DNA of 64,000 nt. Origin: Pholis gunnellus. Taxonomy: Eukaryota > Chordata > Actinopteri > Perciformes > Pholidae. Within the stretch, counting starts at the first letter, position 1. Each line of letters opens with the position of its first letter. The position numbers and the translations under genes are program-made. The stretch spans positions 13,352,262-13,416,261 of the forward strand of contig OU342819.1 in assembly GCA_910591455.2 (NCBI GenBank). The letters run 5' to 3'. The notes beneath the pieces were generated by a model. The model was not told where the DNA came from. It was given only the letters and a program-made list of their open reading frames with translations, and made no database searches. Shown here one piece after another: positions 46,701 to 57,921 of this stretch.

Positions 46701-49199
46701 TGGAGAGAATGAAGACCTACTGTGGGGGGTTTTTTTATTAAAGTTTTGTGTCATTGTACTCTTGGTATTGTCAGCAACTAACTGTCTCTCTCTCCCCTCT
46801 TCTCTCCCATCGTTATCCCCATCTTCCTCCATCAATTTCTTTTCTCTCCCTATTCCTCTATCCACCCCCGCCCTCTTCCTTCCTTGTTCTCTCTCCAGGA
46901 GCTGTAAGCTGCAGATCAGGAACATCCCGCCTCACATGCAGTGGGAGGTGAGTGCTAACAGGCTGCTAACTGCTTCCAGGGCGGGGTACCAATCGGGCAG
47001 CCCAAGTGGGCTCTCATTTAGTGGCCTCTGGAGTCACCTCGTCTCCCTTTTGGGTTTCAATTGAGCATGTGCTTCATGATCCGTTTGTACACGGCTACGA
47101 GCCCAAGCCAGTGTATCGTGCTAGGACCAGTGGCTGGATCTGTGATTGGTAGAACAGAAAGTATTACAAATATCATTAGTAATCGGTGGATTTTTATAAT
47201 TTTGCTGCACAGAATCTTGTGGAAGCCAGGATAGGTGGTCACAGTTTGCTAAACGAGGACAATGGAAGAATTTAAAGAGTAAGGTCTCCATGTGGTTTGG
47301 CTGGGTTAGGCATGCAAGGAAACTTTTAGCAGTTACATGATCTTAGCAGCATCATGTTGCCACATGTATTGGCTACCTACTCATATTTATAAAGCATTGT
47401 GAAAAAAGCTGATGTGCTTAAAATGTTAAACATGAATTAATCGCTGGTTCACCGTGTTTTCAACACGGGTCACATTTGCTAGTTTGAAAGAGAATGTATT
47501 TCCACACACAATGTGTTTTTCTTGAGAAAAAAAAAAAAAGATGAGCCTTTTTATTTGTTTGAGGGGTTGTGAACATTCATGTGAAAGCAGAATGACGCGG
47601 CCCCCTGGCCAGCCCAAGTCTGATAATCCTTATATGGTTTATGGGATATTTATACACATATTTTTTTTTTTATGATCTACCTCAATTTGAGGTAGTTTTG
47701 TTTGTGTGCCTAATTAACAAAATTGGTCTGGAAATGAAGACATTTTAATTTTTAAGAGCTACATATTTCAGTGTTTCCTTGACATGTAGAGGGTGGAGAA
47801 AATAAAAGCACCTGTACAATTGAGTGCAATGCATGCAATCACTGACCATGCAATAAAACACCAAATTAGGGCTGTCGGCAACCAAATGAATTCTTAGTCA
47901 ATTACAACTGAGTTTCTCCACAGAGAATCACACAAGAGTACCACTTTAAATATTGTGCTTACCAGAGATGTGCTCGTACGTTTATGGGAAATAATTCATT
48001 CAGCATGGAAAACGCATCGCATTATTAATTGACTTAAGAAATCTTAGCTGACTAAGACCAAAGCAACAAATTAGTCAACTAATCAAGAAGGCAGCTTTTC
48101 ACTAAATGTTTGAAGCTTTTAAAAAAAGTTTAGATTCTGTAAAGATTGAACTGTGTGCCAATTTAAGGACCTAGTTCATGGCGTCCAAGAATATATTACA
48201 AGGAATTTTTTTTATGGTAAAACTAACAATTACGGAATCCTTTACTTCAAATTACTGTATACTCCTGACACTGTTAACTAAAAGCATGAACTCTACAGCA
48301 GTACTCGTTTCTGATTTATTGTACTGTATAATTTTAATGAGATGCAGTACAATAAATCAGAAACAAGTGTTCTAAATATGCCCATTTTGTTGTCTGCTAG
48401 CAAAACAACTTTGACAGAGGTCACACACACAGAGAAAAAAATGTAAATAAAAATTGACAACTTGCAGTGAATACTTTCCAAACTGATGATTTTACACACA
48501 ACTATTCCAACACAGGCAACTGCACAACTGATTTGCCTTGATCTTGGATTAAGCTTGGAACTGACCCTTTGGTACTTTAGGCTAAAATACACCCACATAT
48601 TGTCTGACAAATTCATTAGAAAAACGTGTCTGAATTGATCAGGCAAAACTGTCTTCGGTTGCATTAGCAGAACTCTGATGAGTTCATTGGATGTTCTACA
48701 GAGGATTGGAGTTAAAGCAGTAACGGTCTGTGTTGAGATTTCAGTCCTGGTTGGTTTTCATTTTCGATTTGATTGAAAACCAAAGAATTGTGTTTAGAGT
48801 TCAGCAGTCTTGAGTATTGTCGTTGACGTATGAGCTTCACGTTCTTAGAATTGTGTGCATACAATGGAGAAAGCTGTAATGCAGCATTTCTTTGCCATTA
48901 ATGTCACCACTGACTCAGTTCGTAATGTTACAAATGTATACAAGGAGCAATACTTTCATCACTGGCCTTATGCTCTGTCACTGTTGCCTCCTTCAGAGAT
49001 GGTGACTTCACATTTATTTAAATGAAAACCTTTTGAGATTGCCTCTGAAATTCTTAAATGCAATTTATATGTGTAATACATTAAGGGTTAATAGGCAAAA
49101 AGATGTCACGTAGAAATAAATATAAAAAGAAATGATGAGCTGTAATGTGGTCAGATTTCAAGGCCACTGCCTGATTGAAAGTGAGTGTTGAGCAACAGC

Positions 49200-49276
<77 letters not shown>

Positions 49277-52200
49277 TGCAAGTCTTTCTTTCTCTGCATG
49301 TGATAAGCGTTTAATTAAAGAATGTTTGGTATTTAGTGTCGGCTACACATTGTACTCTGATTACACACTATCGACTGGCCACACGTAAATTTATCTGGAC
49401 TTTAGTTCCAACATTTTTAAATGACAAATTTGACTGTAGCTTATTTATTTGTTTTTAATCATGTGTCAAACTCAAGATCTCATTGTTGACCTCCATGTGG
49501 AATCTCATGTGGCAGTAACACAGCTTTACGTGACTAGTTTCTTTTTTTTTTTTTTTTCCTCTTCCCTCTGCAGAGGTTTAACTCAGATAGCGTGTGCCTG
49601 TAGCTTTGTTCAGTTTTAATTTTCCGCACCATAAAGGCTAATGAGAATTTTGTTAAAATGTTTCAATATTGTAAATAGTAAAGTCAACACATGGCTCTAG
49701 ATTTCAGCACTGATTCACTCACTGTGATCAAATGGCTGCGGACAGGCTCAGTGTTTTTGTAATGGTGGGCTTGCTTTGCCTACGCATGTCCCTCAACTGC
49801 AGCTCCAGATCCACCCATGTTCCTAGTATGTAGCGAGCGAGCTGTTGGCTTTCTCTAAAGGTGACATGGAGGCTTCTCTCCCCCAGAGGGGGGAGGGGGG
49901 GGAGGGGAGGGGTTAGAAGAATGGAGTAACATAGTAGAATGGGCTCTTTTGCTGCGAAGGCCTTGTATGTATCTTATCAGGTAGATAAGACAATGGGTCA
50001 TGGTGTGCGTAGCCCTACAGCGAGAGAATAGTGTTGAGCATAGTGGAGTGTTTCGCAAGCTGTAGTGGGTGGGTGGGCCTGGACTGCTTCCCCTTCCCTT
50101 CCATGTGCACCGATTCACAGAATGTGTAGCATGAACTCGCACCCCTCCCCCAGCCACTGCTTCCTGCTGGAATGCACCCCACCCTTTCCTGAATGGCCTG
50201 GATTCCCATTGGCTGTGCTCGATAGACGGTCAGCTGAGGCATCCAGCCAGCAGCCAGCAACTCTTTGGCTTCAGGGAACTCGTATCGAGCGCAGAAGCAG
50301 CCAACGACTGGGAGCAGAGATGGCAGGGAGGCGGGATGTTGCATGGTTGGTGGGTTGGCGGAGTGTGGGGGGGGGGGGGCGCGGCGGCAGGCAGAGACTC
50401 CTTCTTGTTGGCTAGAAAGTGGGGTTGAGCTCTTGGGGGTGTGGCCTTGGATTTGACTTACCATGGTCGGATGTCTTAGCTTAGCTTAGTTTAGGACCCT
50501 CGCTCCCCCTCTCGCCCACAATTTGATCACATCTATGAATTGAAATCCCGTGGTCTCCAGATTTGGGCAGGAGGCCAGCTTGGTGTGGCTTTCTTTTGAA
50601 TGCGTTTTTTTATTTTTTATAATAAAGCAAAAAAAATAATTGTTTAAAAATATATATATTTCTAATACTTTTGTAAAAGCATCCTTTTTTTTTGTTTGAC
50701 ATGGTTAAAAAAAATCTATGTATATTGTGTGATGAATAGCGGGCTGCTTATAAATGAATGGGGTTGTTTTACTATGAATAATAGGTACTTTTTAAAAAGA
50801 TGTCGTACAACTCATTCTGCACCTGGAGCACCATGCGAGTTACCGGAGGGGAGAGTCATAATTTGAGATAGACGGGCTTTTACAAGAAGGTAGCAAATGT
50901 ATCCACGTAACTCAACATTAAACTCTGGGGTTCAGAGTTAATGGCCTGTGTCCTGGTCGTGAGCTGGGCTGGTTCCCACAAATGAGCTTCTGCTCACGAA
51001 CAGGTTCTGGTCAAAGGCCTTCACGGGCTCTGAGTAACCGTGGCTTTTCTTTCTCTTTCGCCCAGGTTTTGGATGGTATGCTTGCTCAGTATGGTGCAGT
51101 AGAGAGCTGTGAACAAGGTAGAGAAATACTTCTTTATTTTGCTTAAAATGTAATTCCACCACCTTTCTTCAACTCCTTTTTTTTATATACTGCATTCAGA
51201 ATTTGTGTGACAAGCTTTAGTAAAACTGCAAATACTTGTGTGATGCGTCATTACAATTTCTGAAGGATTTATTGTGTTACTGTGTAACCATGTAAAAGTA
51301 GCCCATGTTGGTAGATTGTGTCAGTGCCATTGAATGTGTCGATTGACTCTGCTGTGTTCTCCCACAGTAAACACTGACACAGAGACTGCCGTAGTCAACG
51401 TTCGATATGGAGCCAAGGACCAGGCCAGGCTGTGAGTACACACGCACATGCAGTGTATTCACATCATTAACCTCCAGCTCATCTGTCTTGATGTTGTGTT
51501 TTTACTTTAGCTAGCATTCTCTGTTGGAAATTACATCAAGCTCCTCTGTCTAGTGTTCTGACAGTGCACCTGATTTCATCCTTCCAAAAAGCCAGTCATG
51601 TTTAATTTGACATGCAGTGATGACAGGGAGGGGGGAGGGGGGTGTATGTGCTAGAGAGAGAGGGGGGGGGTAAATTAGCCATCTGGTGCCCCCTGGTGTA
51701 CATGAATCACACTACAGTGGTGTTCTCTGCACGAGTGGTTGTAGGATTTTCAGGCATAATTGATTGTTTCACTACAAATTCTTGAGGCTGACGAGGAAGG
51801 CGTGTGTGAAGTGTGAATGCTGTCTTTGAGGGTGAATTTCTCGTAGCTCACGAGAACTGATGTTTAACCGATGCCCCTCAGTATGTTGGGCTTGTAAGGA
51901 CTTCTTAACTCCTTGTGCCAATCATTTGAGACATGAACCGTTTCAATTTAAGCCTAAGCCCCCTTGATTTTGGCCCTACCCATTGATAAGGAAATGGTGA
52001 AAAGAAATCCAACCACGACGCTTTGTGGATTCCAGAAATTAGTTTGGCCATTCAGAGCATTTCCCGCCATGATCAGTGTCTAAAAGCCTTCATGTGTTGT
52101 TAAATCATACCTGTGCAAAGTCTATCCAGAGTTTTCTAGACTGACATCTCCGTATACTCCACAGGGCAATGGAGAAGCTGAACGAATCTATGATGGAGAA

Positions 52201-55200
52201 CTATGCCTTGAAAGTGTCGTTTATCCCAGATGAGACGGCGGTACCGGAGGGTCCTTCAGCGGGGGGCAGGAGAGGCTATAACGCCCGTGGAACCTCTCGC
52301 TCCGGCTCTCCAAGTCTGGGCGCTCGGCCCAAAATGCAGTCGGACATCCCACTGCGCATATTGGTTCCCACGCAGTTTGTAGGGGCAATTATTGGCAAGG
52401 AAGGTGCCACCATTCGCAACATCACCAAACAGACCCACTCAAAGTACGTACACGGAGGTCAGGAATTATATGAAACCAGTGAGCTGTGTCCTTTCCTATT
52501 TCTGGGAAGCACTATGGAGAAATGCCACGCTTGTCAAAATTCAAGTGTCTAAAAGCTGAACGCAGGTGTCGGAAACCAAATTTCCAGGTTTCATAATGAC
52601 GTGTAATAAGAGACCGTGCATTTATAATATAGAACTGTGAAATGTGAGGCAGTTCTTATCTGCCATTAATGCCAAAAACAATAATACACATGCCGTTATT
52701 GTGTTTGCTGCTGTTGACAGTATGACAATCCCTGCTGTGTTAGTAGCCCCTTAACTTTTATCCACCATGTAATGTATTTGGCTTATTTTTTTACTGGCAG
52801 AATTTCAGAAATGCTCAGTACCTCCTATATCGAGTATAGGTCCTGCATTGTCCTTGTGTCCACTTGTGACCAATTCAAGTAGCATGACACTATTTGATCC
52901 CATCAAACATGTAGCATTGGATGAAATTGTGCAATATTTGAGATTCTCCTCCTGCTGCCTTGCCTCAACTGTTTTTCACTGCATGGCATCAGATCTTCTG
53001 CAAATAGTCAATACTTCTTTACTCTATTTCCCACAGGCCCTGAAACCGCAGTTATTAAGCCACTCTTGCACAATCTAGACAACTAATGAACAATTGGAGG
53101 CCCATATCAAACCTCCCATTTTTCAATAAAATAATTGAAAAGATACCCACTTGGCCCTAAACAATTATTTCTTTCCAGTTATAATTTTGACCACAGCACT
53201 GAGGCGGCTCTTGTTAAAATGAAATTCACCTAAACACACATAGTGGAAAAGTTTCACTCCAAGTATCATTTGATCTAATTGCTGCATTCAACACGCTCAA
53301 TCACAACATATTACTAGATAGACTGGAAAACCGTGTAGGACTCAGGCTTCAAACCAGTTTAGTACTCTGCCTATTTGAAGGACAGGGACTATTTTGTGTC
53401 CATCAGTCATTGCACATCTGAGCATTAAAAAATATGATGTGGAGTTCCCCAGGGCTCCATTCTTGGGCCTCTTCTGTTAGACATTTACAGCCTCCCACTA
53501 GTGCAGATTATGGAAAATATCACACAGATTTCATAACCATCGCAACAGGTGACTGGTGCTATTCAAGCCCTGAGATGGTGCAATGATTATTTAACTGGAG
53601 AACATGTTGGCGCCACTGAAGATAACACGGAAGTATTTGTTTTCTGGACCCAAAGAAGAATGATTTTAAGAATCAGTGCGATCCTTCAATTGCAAACATT
53701 GAAGACCACAAACCTCGCTGGACAATCTTGCTGTAGTCATGGCCAGGAGAACTGTTCATTTATAGTTTAACTGATTCTATTTAAGTTTATTTGACTTCTA
53801 TTTGAATACTTTTAAGTTCAATTTGGGAGTCTTTTTTTTATTTTTATTGCTTACATTTCTTTTCTATCTCATCTTAATTCCTTCCTGTCTTGTGCTTTGT
53901 CTTGCCTTGTTATTGTAAGGTGCTATACAAATAATTCTACCTTTCCTTTACTCCAGGATTGACATCCATAGGAAAGAAAATGCAGGTGCAGCAGAGAAGC
54001 CCATCACAATTCACTCCACCCCTGAAGGTTGTTCGAACGCTTGTACAACGATCATGGAGATCATGCAGAAGGAAGCGCTCGACACAAAGTTGTGAGTTTG
54101 CCCCCAAACAAAACGGGAGAGAATGTTTGCCTTAGTTCAACCTAATTCTTAGTATTTTTGTGTCTCTTATAAACTTGTGAAAGACCATAAGCAGTTTTGT
54201 TACACACTTGGCCCACCCTTTCCAGTTATGCAATTGTCATTTTGTCTATTGAAATTTCAAAACTCATTTTTCCATGTGTTACAATCGAGTCAAAAAAAAG
54301 ATGATGTAATACATGTTCTGAAATGGTAATGTAGGCACGATGTGGTGCACAGCTGTCTGTGACATAATTGGCAGATGTGGATGGATGGATTGCAGGTTGC
54401 AAAGCCTGTGTGTAGAATGTGAAAGAAATGTCCGTCACATACTGTAGATAAAACCGACATTTGTCTGATCTGAATGTTGTATGAGCATTAAACTAAACAA
54501 CCCATCCGTCTTGTGCAGCACTGAGGAGATCCCACTGAAGATACTCGCACACAACAACTTTGTAGGAAGGTTAATTGGAAAGGAAGGGCGCAACCTGAAG
54601 AAAATTGAGCAGGACACGGAGACCAAGATCACAATCTCAGCGTAAGACTCTTTGATGCGCTCACAGTTCACTGATGACTCTTTTTATGGACTATTTGTGG
54701 TCCATTCATAAAAGTGCCACTTACCAAAGCATATACTACGTTTAAAGACGCATGGCATGCCGTCAGAATTTAGTCTGACACCATTGTTCTCATGTCCCTT
54801 CTCCCCCCCCCCCCTCCATTTTTCTGTTCAGTCTCCAGGACTTGACCATGTACAACCCAGAGCGGACCATCACAGTGAAGGGCACCACTGAGGCATGTGC
54901 AAGAGCCGAGGAGGAGCTGATGAAGAAGATCAGGGAATCGTATGAGAGTGACATGGCTGCTATGAATGTAAGCGTTTCTATTTGATAAGGAAAATTATAA
55001 TTGGGCAAATGGTGGTTGTGTGTTTTTTAATTTTTTCTCGGGGCTTATGTTTGCGTCAACCAGGTTTCTGTAAATGCCTAAAGCTGATAAAAAGCTTTTA
55101 AACCTTCTAGGAAGTTCTGATTGGGGACTACAATTCCTTTTCAACTGTCAGAATTTAGTTTACGGTGACCGCTGTCAATTAGGGGGTTGGGAGTACGACA

Positions 55201-57921
55201 CCTGGGTAAAATAAAGCTTATTACACAGCATGCATGCTGTTAACAAAATGGACATAATAAATCAAGATAAAATAAAGATTTTCAACAGAAAATGTATCAA
55301 GAACATGGAAGGATGGGCTGATATTTGGTTTACAAACATACCTGCTCAAATCAAGCCGATGCTGCTTGATTTTTGTTTTTATTTTTTTTTCTTATCTGGA
55401 GTCCTCACTTGTGTTTTTAAAGAAAAATATAATGGATTCGTTGTGTTGACACAACCTGTAGTGTGTGTTAATGGAAATGTTATAATTTCACTCCAGCTCC
55501 AGTCCAACCTGATTCCAGGCTTGAATCTGAACGCTTTGGGTTTGTTCCCCAGTGGAGCACCAGGCATGGGTCACTCCATGTCCAGTATCCCTCCTCCGGG
55601 AGCCCACGGTGGATGCTCGTCATTTGGGGTAAGTGACGGTCTCCTTGTCGCATACAGTACGGTGGTTTGCTCCATACGCTACCCTTTCAAACCCAGGACT
55701 GGCTGTTTTTTTTCCATTTTAAACTATTTTGCAACTCTTGGGTCAGGGTAGTAAAAACTACAATTCATTTCAAAACATTTAGTCTTTAGCAACTCGGCTT
55801 CATGTTCCTTTTTTCCTTTAGTGCAGTCCTTATGGGGGTGAGGGCCCATTTTGGGCCTCTCTGCTGTCGGCGAGCAGCCAGCCCCTTGCTGTAAGTCACC
55901 CGTCCCAAAGTGCTTTGAGCGGCTTGTGGGTGCTCGCTGCGGGATTAGGGGGGCGAAGTTCTTCTCCAGCTGCCCCTTAATCTTTGACCTTTTTTTTTAG
56001 GAAGGCCCTAATCTTTGTGCATGTGGAAGCTTAAATCCTGGAGGGCAACATTAGTGGGGCTACTAGTCATACTTAAGATCCTCAGATGGTTTACAGTGTT
56101 ATTTCTGCAAAAAATGCTGCATTACAATTACAATTTTTGCAAGGGTCATGTTTTTCGAATGGCACATTCTCAGCACTAAAATCCCTTCTCCAGATTTGTA
56201 GGCTGCCAAAGCAAGTTATTAGTGTACCCTCAGCTGACATGTTGACTGGAATATTGGGCTTGATCCAAAATCCTCAGTGCTACTTGTTGTCCCTTTTTTC
56301 GGACGATCCAAACCACCTCCCCTTCCAGAGCTCGAGTCAATCCCGCACACTAAAACACAAGTGATGTGGTGGACCATTTTGCAACAAGGTATCTGTAAAT
56401 ACAGTCTTCTCTGATGGAAAAACATGGACGGCTTAACAACTCTATGGTGTTGGAACATACAATGTGCTCTCTTTCAGAAATTCCTACTAGAGCACGAGCT
56501 CCAATGTAGCTTAAAGAATTGGAACAGCTTTTGCTTGATCCACTGTCTGCACTTGCGCATGAAGCAAGTAGTCCGCAGTTAACTTGTCTGTGAGAGCTCC
56601 TGGTCACAGTAGCACTAAAGTGTTTACTCTCAGCAGGGACACCCGGAGTCGGAGACGGTTCACCTGTTCATCCCGGCTCTTGCGGTCGGAGCCATCATTG
56701 GAAAACAGGGTCAACACATCAAACAGCTGTCACACTTTGCCGGAGCCTCAATCAAGGTGACTGACGGACAGGAAGTGAAGTTTGAAATCTCAATGATAAA
56801 GTGTCGATGCTGGCTTGTCTGCGTGTTGTCCTTTGCCTTGACTGATCGGTTGCTGGTTGCGTTTTTTCAAATCGTCTTATTTAACATTTATCTTTCAGAT
56901 TGCCCCTGCAGAAGATGTGGGTGCCAAACCACATAGGGTGGTGATCATCGCTGGACCACCAGAGGCTCAGTTTAAGGTGTTGTACCTCTTCACAGTTTTA
57001 GGAAAAAAAAGAAGGGAGCCACTTAGTTAATCTTGATGGTAGCAGTTGTTTAGCAGCTCTTTGACTTATTTTGCTCTCAGAATATTCTTATATTTTTGGC
57101 TTTTATTTCTATGTTATTGACTCTCTTCCACTATGGAAATGTGTTTTTCATGGGCTTTTTATTTCTGGAAGAAAAGTCCCATTTCTGAAGTGCACCATGA
57201 TTAATCTACATTTTTACCCGTTTGGCTGCAGGCTCAGTGTCGCATCTTTGGCAAGCTGAAGGAAGAGAATTTCTTTGGACCCAAGGAAGAGGTGAAGCTG
57301 GAGGCTCACATCAAGGTTCCTTCCTTTGCTGCTGGACGAGTCATCGGGAAAGGGGGGAAAACGGTAAAAAAGGACACCTAACTTGGCACTGACTTGAAGT
57401 TTGTTCGAACAAATGAAATAATTATAACAGTGGTGTTTACGATCCAATTCTTTACTCTTAAGTTGTAACTTTTCTATTATCTCTTGTGGCTGCAGGTAAA
57501 CGAGCTGCAGAACCTGACCTGTGCAGAGGTGGTGGTGCCCAGGGACCAGACACCTGATGAGAATGACCAGGTTATAGTCAAGATCAGTGGACACTTCTTT
57601 GCATGCCAGGTGAGTTTCATCTAAAAGAATTGAAGATGTTTGGTCTGAATCTCCAGAGGCATATAAGAAGTTGTCTTTCTTCAGCTCTGCATTTGTATAA
57701 AGGTCATGCAGTAAGCTATTTTGGGGCAAACTTGGTGCACAGAGTGTCGGCTGTTATCCCGTACATGCTGAGAAAGACTATGTTCTGATCTGATCTTAAC
57801 ATGTTCTCATGTCATCTAGCTGGCTCAGAGAAAGATCCAGGAGATCCTGGCCCAGGTGAAGAGGCAGCAGCAGCCTAAACCCACATCTGGAGCCCAACCG
57901 CCCCAGCCCCGCAGGAAGTAA
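40014..57921 (+). CDS. igf2bp3: Insulin-like growth factor 2 mRNA-binding protein 3 (IMP3/VICKZ)
   Basis: A cytoplasmic RNA-binding protein that stabilises and localises target mRNAs. Exons: 40014-40188, 41196-41256, 46899-46947, 51066-51117, 51368-51431, 52165-52443, 53957-54091, 54519-54641, 54832-54967, 55497-55628, 55822-55890, 56637-56756, 56899-56976, 57232-57363, 57496-57609 and 57820-57921. All are GT-AG and in phase, giving 606 residues, or 583 without exon 11 (human 579). RRM1 starts MNKLYIGNVS; RRM2 starts KLQIRNIPPHMQWEV. The four KH domains have GXXG loops GKEG, GKEG, GKQG and GKGG, and the C-terminus is PQPRRK. Synteny with tra2a and gpnmb, plus HSVPKRQ and NLNALGLFP, separates it from igf2bp1 and igf2bp2. 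The 23-residue exon 11 (CSPYGGEGPFWASLL...) lies in the variable KH2-KH3 linker and may be alternative. Introns 2 and 3 are long (5.6 and 4.1 kb). Confidence 0.96.
40189..41195 (+). other. igf2bp3: igf2bp3 intron 1
   Basis: Contains a short TG microsatellite (about 40291-40321) and A-runs; no other gene was seen. Confidence 0.85.
41284..41346. repeat. (TA)n microsatellite
   Basis: An uninterrupted TA array of about 62 bp starting only 28 nt after the igf2bp3 exon 2 donor. Confidence 0.95.
44826..44849. repeat. C homopolymer
   Basis: Twenty-four consecutive C, followed by a CA array at about 44869-44886. It may be a sequencing or assembly weak spot. Confidence 0.9.
48307..48364 (+). repeat. 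Perfect 20-bp inverted repeat with 18-nt loop
   Basis: GTTTCTGATTTATTGTACTG (48307-48326) and its exact reverse complement (48345-48364) can form a hairpin. With one mismatch the stem extends outward by three more pairs. It lies in igf2bp3 intron 3. Size and loop are compatible with a microRNA precursor or a small palindromic MITE relic. Confidence 0.9.
49200..49270. repeat. (GT)n microsatellite
   Basis: A GT array of about 70 bp ending in GCGCGC. Confidence 0.95.
53030..53945 (+). mobile_element. Degenerate LINE-2 (Maui-like) retrotransposon fragment
   Basis: Translated pieces in several frames match the L2 reverse transcriptase in the right order: NFDHSTEAALVKM (about 53188), then DLIAAFNTLNHNILLDRLEN (about 53272), then a relic of the GVPQGSVLGPLLF motif (about 53441-53475), then NTEVFVFWTQRR (about 53621). 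The 3' tail AAGGTGCTATACAAATAATT (53918-53937) is the usual end of L2 elements. Frameshifts and stops show that it is dead. It sits in intron 6 of igf2bp3, same strand, ending about 10 bp before the exon 7 acceptor region. Confidence 0.8.

Larger units (their letters stand above)
41257..46898 (+). other. igf2bp3: igf2bp3 intron 2
   Basis: Contains a TA microsatellite (about 41284-41346), a G-run (about 42479-42493), a TG array (about 43727-43754) and a 24-nt C-run (44826-44849) followed by a CA array. The 3' end is a long CT-rich tract before the CAG acceptor. No other gene was recognised. Confidence 0.85.
46948..51065 (+). other. igf2bp3: igf2bp3 intron 3
   Basis: Contains a perfect 20-bp hairpin (48307-48364), a long GT microsatellite (49200-49270) and G-rich runs near 49880 and 50367. 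No other gene was recognised. Confidence 0.85.

Noticed and set aside
48178..48664. Similar short proteins on opposite strands (SDLLYC...INQK)
   Set aside because: The resemblance is produced by the 20-bp inverted repeat, not by coding selection.
50015..50464. 149-residue minus-strand open frame in igf2bp3 intron 3
   Set aside because: Pro/Ser-rich translation of a GC- and G-rich intron segment; no family match and no exon structure.
55230..55751. 173-residue continuous plus-strand frame
   Set aside because: Only 55497-55628 is coding (igf2bp3 exon 10); the flanks are intron sequence read through clear splice sites.
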